Assembly (NCBI GenBank): GCA_023974075.1
Contig: CM043803.1
Span: 4,995,495 to 5,059,494 of the forward strand
Source of the DNA: Chaenocephalus aceratus
Taxonomy: Eukaryota; Chordata; Actinopteri; Perciformes; Channichthyidae
Reading direction: 5' to 3'
DNA: 64,000 nucleotides
Below are positions 34,186 through 46,541 of this stretch, one piece after another. Every line of letters begins with the position of its first letter. Positions within the stretch are counted from its first letter, which is position 1. Both the position numbers and the translations under genes were made by a program. The notes beneath the pieces were generated by a model that was given only the letters and a program-made list of their open reading frames with translations, had not been told where the DNA came from and searched no databases.

Positions 34186-36995
34186 ACAAAAAGTGTTTAA
34201 TTTCAATGTCAGTCAATAAAGACCTGCAATTAATTAAAATCCTTTGACGAGCATGATGCAACGACATGACATTCTCTGCTGTCAACGCCCTCGTCGGAGG
34301 TCACTTAGAGAAAGTAGCTTGGCACAATAAGCAAGCTACGAAGAATGTATTACAAAAAGAAAATCTGTAATCCACAAGAAAAACATAACATTGCTACCTC
34401 TGTACTGTATGTGTCTGTTTTCATTATATACATTGAGGGGAAACTGCATCAAAATCCAGAATGACCCAAATCACAGGAGACATTTGTTCACCCTACATAT
34501 GAGTGCCAGCAGCGGATCTAAGGTGTCAAGGCTTGTACAGAAGTGTGTGTCTCACAGGCTGTCCGGAGAGACAGTGTGTGGGTGGACAGCAGGGGATAAT
34601 GCCATTGTGTGGAGACATATTACAGTAAGTGATGGGAAGAGAGTTATTGTGCCTCGAAACTTGAAAGAAATATGCTGCTCAAATCAGTACAGAGATATTA
34701 GAAGCATGCTACAGTATGGGATCTGAGTTCCTGTTTAAGAACGAGCACACATATCTTTCATACCATATCAGATGCAGGGGAAAGACATCTTTGTCTGACC
34801 TTAAAGGGGGGGGGAGGGAGATAAATTCCCCAGGATCTCCCTTTGAATTTGAAGATGCATTGTTGGGGTGCAACAACATCATTACATACTGTAACTTGAT
34901 CACATTGGAGGGGAATAGTGTGTGTACTGCCATGTGTAATACTTGTGTATGCTGCTCATGCTCTTTTTGCATATCATGTATTTATTTGTTGCTATGTTTA
35001 TAAATGGCATGTTCTTATACTGTATGTTGTATGTTAGGGACTACGGATGGAAATTAGCTCAAAGCTAAAATCCGGCATATTTACACTTGAAGCATTATTT
35101 GTCTTAAGTGTTCATTAAAGTGCATTGTCCCTATGAAAAGTGTTTACCTTTGTTGGACGTGCAGACATCTGAATGCTTGTGATGCTTGCCCTAATATACA
35201 TCGTCTAGCCTGAGTCGTGCTTCCTGAATCCCTACAATGAGGTTTATGGCAAAGCTAGCCCGACTTTTTAATCTGAATGAGCAAAACTATAATAATGTTA
35301 TCCAGGTTAAAATATACCAGAGTTTTAGTTTCTGTTCATTTTAGACTTATAACTCCTGTTCCTGCCTCTAAATGTTTTTCAATTGCTAACCATGAATGTG
35401 AAAGTAGCTAACATAGTAGCAGTAACTGGAACATTGCTATTACGTTTGTTTTGGTTTTATCTCTGTTTTATAGATTTGACGCACAAAGTAACGCACTGAA
35501 ATATTTCATTTATATAGCCTGATTATAAATCATTTTCCTGGTACAACAAAAAAGGTAAAACAAAAAAACTTTGGGTGTAATTCAAAACATGTTCTTGTCT
35601 CACTTACGTTTTTTGGCTTTGGCAGCTTTGCCTACCCTATAATGTATAATCTTGTCATAGATTAGCTAGCAGGAAAGCAAGTTTGGAAATGTGGGAATAA
35701 AAGGATTTCTGGAGGCTCCCTGGGGTCGGCGTTGACATTTTGAAAATGACCCATTGTATAGAGCTTGGCTAGAAACTGCGGATTGCTGAATGATAATGCT
35801 TTGATTATCCTGTACATGCTTACTTATGCCTTGCATGAAAACCTGAATACTGCTGTAGAGATGATGTATTACAGAACAACCAGAGTAGAACAACAAATCC
35901 TTGTTCTGAAGCAGCAGAGCAGCGCCTGATAAAGATTGTTTTATTCATCTGAGCTCAGAGACGCCACTAAAGACCCCAGAACATTAATGTTTGGTATTTT
36001 TTAATCTTTGTAGCGTAAGGTTGAGGTTAAAACCCACAGGGACAAGAATTAAGTCTTTGAGCACTATTGATTTCAGAGACTGATGTATTACTCTTCTATC
36101 TCCCTCTTTTCCGTTTTCTTTTTCCTGTTCCCTTTCACTGCATTCCTCCCTTCTGTTGCTGCCTCTTGTGTGCCACAGTGTCAGTGTCGGCATCACAATA
36201 CAGGGGTGACATTTCAAGCAGACAGATTAGGCCTCTCTCCAATTAATTTTGCTTTCCTTCCCCTGTTAAATACACAATCAACCAAAGGCAAAATGTCAGT
36301 GAAACAAACGAGGAGCCGCCGTGTGGCTGACAATTACCGCCAAGCACCTCAGAAATGCCAATATACTAAAGTGGGAGCAGTGTGTGAGATGAATGGGGAC
36401 AAACGGCAATCTTTGAGGAGCGTTGTTGCCGTACGGAAACAGGCATGTCAGTGGCTACCTGCCTTTGCCATCTGATGTGGTGACAGACAACATGTTGTTG
36501 GAAAGGTCAAGCGTTACTTAAAGGGCTTGGAATCAATCTTACATATCAATAAACGTCTTCGTTAACCCACAATATGTGTAATGACCATCGCAGGAAGGGG
36601 AGATATGGATGAGACTATTTATTTCTAGATGTGTGAATCTTGCAATGATCCCACAATGTCTTTGGCTGCATCTCAATGTATCATTTCCTCAATTGTTTAT
36701 ACAACTCTAGCAACTACTTTTAATCTATTACCACAAGCAGTCAGATAAATCTGAACCTTTTGTTTTTGAATTGCTTTTAGAAAATGATAAACAAAAAGCT
36801 GCATCCTTTCCATACCAGTAGACCCAGTCCATAAACATTACCAAAATAAAACATAAATCCATCTGCAGGGCATTAATGTGGTAGAATCAACAAAAAATAA
36901 GGTAGTTCTAATTAGCATAGCGGCTATTGGATATTTCCAATACTCAAAGCTATTCTACTTTTACTTGGTTTAAGTACCCGCATTTCATAACAACA
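34186..36995. other. Intergenic with a LINE/SINE tail-like fragment
   Basis: About 34960-35140 (tttatttgttgctatgtt... ggaaattagct... gtgcattgtccctatgaa) resembles a 3'-UTR-derived dispersed repeat common in fish, from memory. The remainder shows no gene. A 130-codon plus-strand ORF at 36083-36475 starts with a hydrophobic run but has no known domain or splice context. Confidence 0.35.
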
Positions 36996-37000
36996 CAACC

Positions 37001-37504
37001 TGTCACAATCTTATGAAGGATCCAATTGCAGCACTCGAGAAACCACGTAGTATTGTTAATGTACTTTATTGGTAATAATACCAGAGCAGAGGAATACCGG
37101 ATGATGTACAGGCAAACGAACCGGAGGACGGGGGGCAGAATGTGAGTCAGGGCCGGGCAGAGGGTCAGGGAGCAGGCGAGGCGGTCAGCGTAGGTACAGG
37201 CAGGGTCAGACAGCAGGCAAGGCAGGATAGTCCAAGGACAGGCAGGATCAGGGATCAGGCAGAGCAGGCAGGTCGGGGACAGGCAGGGTCGGAACCGGGT
37301 AGGCAATCTGATGACAAACGCGTGAAAGACTAGCATGAAGGCAAAGTACGATCTGGCAACAGGTGTGTGTCTGGTGAGGGTTTAAATACTGGCAGTAAAG
37401 CTAATGGGTGCAGAAAAGAAAGACAGTGAGCAAAAACGTGGGTGTGGTTAACAGGTGAGACGGGTGAATGGAAAACTACTGGTGAAAGATGGAGTAGACT
37501 GACA
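37001..37504 (-). mobile_element. Solo LTR (504 bp)
   Basis: TGTCACAATC...GACTGACA is flanked by a perfect 5-bp duplication, caacc (36996-37000 and 37505-37509). Read on the minus strand it has TATTTAA at 37382-37388 and AATAAA at 37065-37070, so transcription would run right to left. The middle (37120-37310) is G/A-rich with repeated ggcagg motifs. It is a different family from the LTRs at 2.8 and 12.7 kb apart from the TGTCAC start. No internal region remains. Confidence 0.85.
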
Positions 37505-37509
37505 CAACC

Positions 37510-40500
37510 AGAGAGTTGAATTTCAGCCTGCAATTATGTTTTCTTTTGCTACTAATAGAGCAGAAAAATGGTAGCCAGAGCAACCAGTGGTCTTCCAAGT
37601 GTTTTAATGTCGCACTGTGTGCATACTTAAAGGGTATCTCTAAGATCAAAGGAGAGAAGAGAAACAAGCTTGACAGTTACTTATTATTATTCAGGCAACT
37701 ACGTTACTGCATGCAGAATGATCCGACATATACCAGTAAATCACTTTACAACCTGGAGGTCCAATGCAGAACTGTACAATTTCAGACACTAAAGCCACCA
37801 ATTTGTCCCTCCAACTTTGAAAAAAACCCAGATGAATCCTAAATGAAGTAAACCAGTGGTTGGTTGTCACATGTTCTCCGAAAATAGAACATCTAATTGC
37901 AACAACATCAGTCTCTCAAGCTGTTGCACATCAGATAGTAAACACTGTGTTTGAAGGGCAAACACACAGAAAAATGCAAATCAGTTCGGCTTGACAGGTA
38001 CTAAGTTGCTAAATACAAAATTGGCCAAAGAGATCAAACTGTGAATATTGAGAGGGAATGAAAAGGAATTAAATAGATCTAAATCTATTTCAATAAGAGA
38101 AAACCCACACAGAGTTTAACCGGATATTAAGGTGTGAAAATGCGTTAGCCTCCGCCCATGTAGCCATCTGTTGCTTCCGTTTTTCCCACCCCGGACACAA
38201 GGTAATAATGCAGGAAACCCAGTCAAGCTAGCAGGCTGCTTCCTGTTTGTTGGGGCGGTGAATCGGAAATTCTCCTTGCTCTTCCAAGTCATTTTTAATC
38301 ACCTTCTTTTGCCAAGATGCACAGCCGGCCCTGCATGTGATTGACTTGGCCAACAGCCAGCCCCAATACAATTCGTGGCATAAATGCTAAATCGATGGGT
38401 CATTACACTAATGAAATGACATGACAGAGGGACATGATACTTTGGTGGAATCAAGGTTCTTCATAGCTTCTGGTCACGGCCAGGTGCCAACATTATGAAA
38501 TGTTTGAGAAATGCTAAATCGGTGGTATCACTGGAAGTTGATGGTGAAAATGGCATTGATTCAAGCCTGTGGCGGTTTATATGTCTCTATATGCGTGTGT
38601 CTCCCCACATTTGCACACTGAACAGTCAAACCAACCGTTATTGGACAGATTCCTGGACCACCTTACCATGAAAGCCCACATTAACATCTGATTTCACAGT
38701 TGAGAAATACCAAATCACTCCGCATTTGCTGACTAGGTCCAGCTCTCAGGGAAAGAATACTGATTATTTGATATACAATATCATTTTATGGGTATTTCAA
38801 CTGAGTAAAAGTAGCCTGTGGCATCTTGGAAGTACACTCTGCCCGCCCATTTTAAGATGGCCAGACTCCTAGTTCCTACGACAATTCAAATCTTTACAGG
38901 AACCTTGAAGGCTCTCTCAAACTCTGACTGGGTTTTTTTTTCTTTTACCTTGAATATGTTTTCATCTATACTTTTTTGACTGCCTCCATGAAGATGACAG
39001 AGGGGAAAAGTGATAGAATTGTTGGGATATGCACTGTTTGTGTGCTGCTCCAGTGTGTTGTTGAGAGTATGCGAGACGGAGAGGTGAGAGAGTGAATGAG
39101 ACAGAAAGAGATGAGATTTGTGATCTCATCTGTTCACCCGAAGCCTCTCACCAGAGCGGCCTTTTACCGTCGTCAATCATCACCATGGAGACATCTTTAA
39201 ACTCGGATGGATTGAAAGCTCTGATGCATTTCAAACATGCCCGTTGTACACACTTAGAGATTGTGGATGGAGGCCACTCAACTTGTGCTGAGCTACGGTC
39301 CCAAAGAACACTTCAGATTGTTGTTCAAGTAACAGGTAATGCCAGTGGAAAAATAAATATTCAGAAATGCTTCTTTGGTAAAAGCATCAAAACAGAAATA
39401 TAAATACTCTGTTACAGGATAAAGTAATGCGTTCAGAATTGTAAAACTATTTTAAAGTAAGAAAGCTAATTAAAAGTACTCATTTTGCAGAATGACAGAT
39501 TTCAGATTATAATTATTGATTCAATAATGAGTTACATTTATATCGATAATCTAAACCTGCAAAGTAAATAGTAAATATGTCAATCAAATGTGGTGGAAAA
39601 AGCATATTATTTTTGTTCAAAATGTAGTAAAAGCAAAACTGTCATAAAATATACTTTTACAAGCTCATTTGCCTTATTACCAAGAGTCAGAAGAGAATTA
39701 AAAAAATGCTTTTTTTCCATGTATCATGGTTACATCGGGAATGTTTTTCTTACTTGTTTCATTAACTTGCTTTAATATAGTGTCTTTGTATTTTATTTTG
39801 TTATTGCACAATACCATTTTACAATTCAAAGCTCTTGGTTAATTAGAATGACATGCACGGGTTTTCCAACCATATAATCTGTTATCACTTCAAATTATTT
39901 GATTAGTAATGTGTAAAATAATTTAAGTTATTTAACGGTATGATTGAAGAAACAGCGCTGGGAAGTTTACCAGGTTGTTTACAACCAGCAATCTGTGAGG
40001 TTTCATTGAGGAATGATATAATACAGCATGAGTAGACCATTGTGTTAGAAACTCTTGAGTAATGTACAAAATGTAGACTAATGCATTGTGTAAATACACC
40101 AGCAAAGTGGACAGGTGATGAAACATCTATATTGTGTTGGATCGGGGAGAGAGCTACTTTATTTTTCTATTTGGCAAAGAGCTCTGGGAGATGCCCTTGT
40201 CTGTTTTTCTCCAAGAACAAGGTCTTGGTGCGTTCTCGCCTTCCAGCAAGCAAACAAAGCTAATGTAATCCTCGGATTCCTTAAAGCCCGATTCGAGCTG
40301 GTCGGGGTCAGTAGTAGCAGACAGAAAAAAACACACCTGGTGTATCATTAGCGTCACAATGGCGCTCCAAAGGATTAGCCAGACTGATTTTGCTGCATTT
40401 TTACAGCTAAGACCAACGATAACACCCAGCTTTGTTCCTCGCCCAAGGGATGAAGGAGAATTCAATGCACCCTCTGTTTTCCTGACATTTTAAGAGAACT

Positions 40501-43500
40501 TCCTCAAGTCCCATCTTTTGGCTGTCGGCCTTTATAGCACTTCCTTTGTCAGCATAATTCACTGCCATTAGAACAGGCTGTATGAGAGGGCACCCAGGGC
40601 GAATTCTAGAGGACAAGGAGTGCTTTCACTCAATTTTCCTATAGAGACCAAAAGGAACCATCAAGTCCCAAAGAGTGTCCCGGGTTGATGCACTATACTG
40701 TAGACATTTTCTCCAGAAAGAAAAGAATAAAAAAAAATCACCTTTTTTCACGTTTCAGTCTTTTGTCTTGGTTTTTTTTAAGTGGATGGATGTCATGGAT
40801 GGCAGATTTTCTGAAAGTCATTTAGAGTGTGACAGGTAGCAATTAAAATACTAACTTTATCTCAATGTACACTGAAATGTATGAAGCTCTCTCTTTAGAT
40901 TGTTTCAAAAAATATTAGTTCTGACATTTAAGAACTCACTGGAGCAGGGTTTTAACATAATATAATTTACTAAAGTACAGAACCAAAACAAATATCATAT
41001 TAATATCATCATACCCTAATAATTTCTGATTTCACAGTACAGCAGATGGACATAAAACTAAATCAATGTCAAACCTTGGCAAAAACCTGAATAAAACATA
41101 AGAATACAAACAAGTCTCGTCCTTTCTGCATTCAGTCAGTGTCTTCCATAAGTCAACAAGCTCTTTCCTGGCTACAGAATTCAGTGCCTTTGAAAGATTA
41201 CTGGATGCATCAAAAGCAAACCCCATCTTACAAATATTGTGTAAATCAAAAAGCATTTTAGATTGCACCAACACAGAGGTTGCAAAAACTCCCTTTCTCC
41301 AAGATCACTTGTTCTTTTGATACTGTTCCCGTTGAAATTGCCAAGAAAAAAAAGAGTGTGAAATGTGTGTGTCCAACACTCTTTGAATTGAAGATGAATA
41401 CCACTTGAGGTGAAATCTGATTAAACTCAGCTTCAGAGGCTCAAACATTGCTATTCAGTTAATTTATATTTGTTTGCCTGTGATGCTCAATATTTATGTG
41501 TCGGTTTATTTCAAAAAAAGAATGAACAACATTTGCTCAGTCGATATTTGTCTACTGTGTTATGATCTTTTAATTCAAAGCAGCAATTGGAATTGAAAAT
41601 ATGGGTTTATTTCGTGAAATTGTGTGTGGAAGACATACCATATCATTTTCTCAGCGCTGTGGAGTGATCGGGGATCTTGAAAAAAGGTGAAGGAGTTCTT
41701 CTTCTCAGTTTCCCATTTTTCCAGCCTGCTGAAAGAATGAAATCATTGGGGAATAGTTAGAACTGCAACCAAGGTTATTGCTTCTCCAAGAGCATCATTT
41801 GTTACTCGGTATTGTGTGAGCCTCATGGTGAATCAATTTGATGGCATGTAACTGTGAGGCTAAAAAGAAAAAGAAACACCAAATAAGTGGAGCCATCAAA
41901 GACCATTAAATCAGATGTGACACACTAAAAGCTTTCCAGCAATTATAACAACAGTTTCACATTCTTTAAACACTTTTTGTATTGGGCTGTACAATTTAAA
42001 AGCTATTTTGAGTCCTTGGGGTAAAGGTTTGAACATTGAGTACTGTATGATGAACTTCTTAAATATTAGCAATGAACACATTCAGAAGCAGGACGTGTAA
42101 GGCAAATCTCATGAAATACAATTGTTTATTTTTCTTATTTTGATTATCCTTTATTGAGCCACAGAGGTGCCATTGAGAAACAAGATGTCTTCTTCCAGGA
42201 AGTCAAGGCGGCAGCTAAATCAGTTTCACATAAAAACAGTTTCACATGTTAGAACACGTACAATACATAAATGCAACATAATGGAAATAGTCAAAGACAC
42301 ATACCACCTGAGTGAAGTATTATGTTAAACAGCAACATGTTGCCTTCAAGGCATTGGAGAAAAGGTTGAGTTTCAATAACATAATGGAGAAATCCACCTC
42401 TGCTGAGTGATATCATGTTATAACTTTAAGTCAACATTGAATTGAAACCCGTAGCGTGCAAGCAAAAATGCAAATGTAAACCTTCTAACCCAACATACAA
42501 CTGGGCATCCATTATCTGGTGATGAAAAGCATGTGATTCTATCTAAAGCTCCAGAATAGCTACAGTACTAAAGGGACCTTGAGCTCAAATTGTATTATTT
42601 TTTTTATTTTAATAGGCCAAAGATTTGCTCAAATTCGTACTCACGTGTCACACATGACTCATACTCATGTGTCTGGTTAAAAACACAAAATAGTTTGGAG
42701 TATTTTGAGAGTAAAAACCATCAATTGAAAGAAATTATAAATGGGTTTGGGTTTTTGATTATTTACAATATAAAGTGTTTTCTCACTCCATCTATTTGAC
42801 CCTGAAGCGGTTAGAAGTATATAGATGGAGAAATTAATAGATGGACATTTTCCTTTGAAAGACGGCTACAGTATATGACCTAACTTGGATATCATTCAAA
42901 GATTTGAATGATATCTACTTCGATCTACTTAGATCATTTCTTTCAAGGATGTTATGATTTTATGATTTCATAAGAAAAACCAGGTCAGCGTATGTGGTAT
43001 GAGCAACAATATGTTGTATAACCAATCATCCAATACATAAGAGACACATACAAGTAGGGACACCTATTCTCTGGAGAGAGAATAGGTGGATAGGAGGATA
43101 GCTGAGACGAATGTTTAGCATTTAGCGGCTGATGCATTAAATATGGAAGATTAGATTTCGAATTAGCAGTCACGTTTACAGCTCCCCGCGAATTAATTAA
43201 CAATTGAGGGCAGAAGCATGGAAGTAATACCAGGCAAATTAATCTAATAGGGGAGTTGTATTGAAAATGGGGGATTAAGAGGTATGCATAATAATATGCT
43301 AAAACACAGAAAAAGTAAAAGAAAGTTAGGATGCACACTACTGGGCATTTCAAGTATTGATGGAAATGACTTTTGAGCAATTATTCTCTGTAGAGACTTT
43401 ATTCTGAGCTGTTAGGTGCCTGATCACCTAATCATTTGTCTAAATGCTAATAATAACTCCCTTATGGAACAATGAGGTCACCTTTAGTGCTTCTTCATTT

Positions 43501-45968
43501 ATTGAGGGACTCATGGGCTGCGGAAAAAGAGCGAAAATATGATGACCTATATTCTATACCTTTACAAAACTATTTTCCTTGGCGGAAAATGTCATGTGGA
43601 CAAGGAAATATGTGAAGGAGGATTCAAAAAATGAATTTGACTGCTTTTAAAGTACGATGAACGAGATGAAGCTGCAGCTGATGTGATTGGTTTGGGTCTG
43701 CTGTGACAGCATTATGTTACAAAGACAGCAGAGAGACCAATGCTCAAGCTGGTCAAACGGTGCAAAAGTGTTGATACAAAAAAAGAATTGTGGCCTATTT
43801 TACATTGTTTTGATGTATAATTAGTAAACATGTTGGCTTTTTAAAATAAACAAAATTGAATGGCATTTTATTGCAGACATGGTTTTTTTGTATATATTTT
43901 TGAAATCATTTCCTATCACGTGTAAATTGTCTGTTTGACCTTCAGTAGTTTCAACAATTTTTTCCTAGTAACTTTAGTTTAACTTTAACCAAATTAGATT
44001 TCTCACTATAGCTTCTACAATATCAAGTAATTGGTAACTTTCATATCCACTCATGTCTTTACATAGTCATTTCTTATAGCAGCTTTTTTGACGTATACTA
44101 AAAACTTGAACTAATATTGTTAACAGTAGTTAACAGTAGCTAACTTACATTAAAGCATTCCATTAGGCAGGGTCAGTGTGCGAGCATGCACACAACCTAA
44201 AACATGGAATGCTTTAATTAATGTTATTAATTACTGCTTCTCTTATTGACATGTATACGCCATCTCAAATGTGTGTCTGAAAACATATTTGCCTTGCCTG
44301 CAGTCTGACTTGTTTCAATCTATTCAACATCGCACACTCTACACTACCTCCCAGTGTGTTTTAATGGCTTCATAACCATCTCTCCTGATGCCTGGTGTGG
44401 ATTATTACCTCAGAGATTTAGCGTGTTATTATTTGTGTTTGTAGGCGCATCAGCGGAGGCCAGCACTGGCAGCAGTCTGGATGGCAGCCTGGTTCAGTGG
44501 AGCTGTGGAAAGTGACCTTCTCCGCAGTATATTTTACACTAGGCGCCAGTGGCCCCGGAGCCCTCTGTTCCAGCTGGAACACACTGTTGTGTGACAGATG
44601 CCACATTAAGCAGCACTCCCCCCACCATCAACCTGCTTCCAAAATCCCTCCACTGTCAATTTGCAACCGCCTCTCAGCTGGAACTGGACTGCATCTGTGT
44701 GTGTGTCTGAGTGTATGCACATTAATACCCAATGATGTGAGGGTCTCAAAGGCTCAGGCCATAAGAGTCATATTGGACATGTGTGCGAATGTTTACACTT
44801 AAACACTTATAAAGGATCTCCAAACAGTTCTCTCACTAAAGTGCTGATGTTTCCCCTCACCCCATCCAGACAGAAATGATCCATGTGCGCTTTAGAGATA
44901 ATGGCGGGGTAATTTTATTTCAGTGTCGTTGCATTTAATGAGAGAGCTACCTCACAGTATACAATTTGCTTTTATTACAAAACGATAAAGCTGTATGTGC
45001 TAACGTCATAGTAACTACATGCACAAATTGCCTTTCTTGTTAGTAAAATATCATGCTTGCATCAATATCGGACCAATGTTTCGGCTGGCCATGTGCTCCA
45101 TAGAAATATAGGGCAGCATTTCACATCTAATACTGAAGTCAAGGCAACTGTCAAACCAAAACAATTAGGAAAACAAAAAAATTCAAGGAAACTGATGGAA
45201 GGTCAACATACTGTCTTATAATCCTGGGGCATCAGCTTAAAGTCAACGTTAGCCATCTATACAGTACAATACATGCTATCTATCTATGGGGGCCGTGCTG
45301 GCTGTTTACGCCATGATACATAGTCTGGATACACACTATTGCCAGTTGTATTACAAGATAGGAGGCACATGTTATGGGGACTGCAATTGTTCAAAATACA
45401 CCAAATCTGTAACCCCAATAGTCATAAAAAAACTAAAATTGGGTAGAAATATCAGGGTAAGGCAATCGAAGGCTGATAAGGACGAGACATGCCTTTGCCG
45501 TCATTCTGCAAAAATAATTATCCATATATGCTTCTGTGTGTTGCAACGAGAATGTATTTTCAGTTAGAATTCCTTTGGACAGCTCTATAAGCCTGCTTTA
45601 GAAGTGAGCTATTCAAGGAAGCTGAAAGAAACGTCTCTCTCTGTTGATACGCATTATTGTTTTGCGTCGTACTCTGACTGTGTACAGAAATAGGCAAGAG
45701 AACTCCACACACAAACTGAAGAATGATATTGATTTGCAAGACAGTCACACAACTCAACCAGTTGCTCTAGGAGTTTTTATTTACTCCTCGTTCTAAGTCT
45801 CAGATGCTCTCTTCAACCTTTTAATTTATTCTGCTTGGCGTATTCACAAAGGAACATTCACTCAAAGAAAGAGTCAACACACAAACACACACTTTAAAGA
45901 GTTTCTTTCTACTAGTAGTACTCCAACTAAGTTTAATTAAGGGTTTTCAATGTTTCACATTTCTTGAC
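37510..45968. other. Long intergenic stretch, no gene seen
   Basis: No convincing coding exon or complete transposon. 38270-38480 and 43100-43330 are repeat-free; the latter is dense in homeodomain-type cores (gaattaattaacaattg), suggestive of conserved regulatory DNA. 42125-42270 (gattatcctttattgagcc...) may be a dispersed repeat fragment. An 80-codon minus-strand ORF at 41032-41274 has a protein-like composition but no identifiable homology. Confidence 0.3.
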
Positions 45969-45976
45969 CTCTAGTC

Positions 45977-46533
45977 CAGTGATTCTCAAATGGGGGTACG
46001 CGGACCCCTAGGGGTACGTTGGGGTACTGCAGGGGGTACGTGAGATTTAAAAAAAAAAAAAAAAAGTAAATTAATTAAGTAATTTAAAAAAAGACCATGC
46101 ATGATTACAAAAATAATCTTTGTACAATAAGTGGAACAGAAAACACAATTGTATATAAAATATTTTTAGAACCACCAAGGGGGTCCTCATATAAACGAGT
46201 CAAATGTGTGTATTGTATTTTATAGTTTTTCATAATATATCATTGTGTTCATTGGTTTGTTAAACATATATATATTACTTCAATTGAAAAACTCCTTGGA
46301 CAAATCGTTGTGTATATGTTCATTTTTTTCATGCACAAAGATGAAACAATCCTTAGTTTGTTGTAATGCATGCATGAAGGAGTTAATAAATTATACACTG
46401 ATGGAACATCCCTATATTGTAATTATGTTTATAGGCTTTTTCTATCAAAGATGTTCGGGGTCGGTCAGGGGATACTCGGCTGAGAAAATGTTTCAAAGGG
46501 GGTACATTACTGAAAAAAGTTTGAGAAGCACTG
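45977..46533. mobile_element. hAT-type MITE with CAGTGATTCTCAAA end
   Basis: The left end is CAGTGATTCTCAAA and the right end TTTGAGAAGCACTG, inverted repeats with one mismatch. GGGGTAC motifs lie inside both ends. The flanking 8-mers ctctagtc (45969-45976) and ctctcgtc (46534-46541) differ at one base, so the target duplication has aged. There is no transposase. The 108-codon ORF at 46245 crosses the right end and is fortuitous. Confidence 0.8.
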
Positions 46534-46541
46534 CTCTCGTC

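Noticed and set aside
36083..36475. 130-codon ORF beginning with a signal-peptide-like hydrophobic run
   Set aside because: No homology recognised, no Kozak, splice or polyA context. The hydrophobic start comes from a pyrimidine-rich tract.
41032..41274. 80-codon minus-strand ORF with protein-like composition
   Set aside because: No clear splice acceptor or donor, no recognised domain and no neighbouring exon. Left as intergenic.
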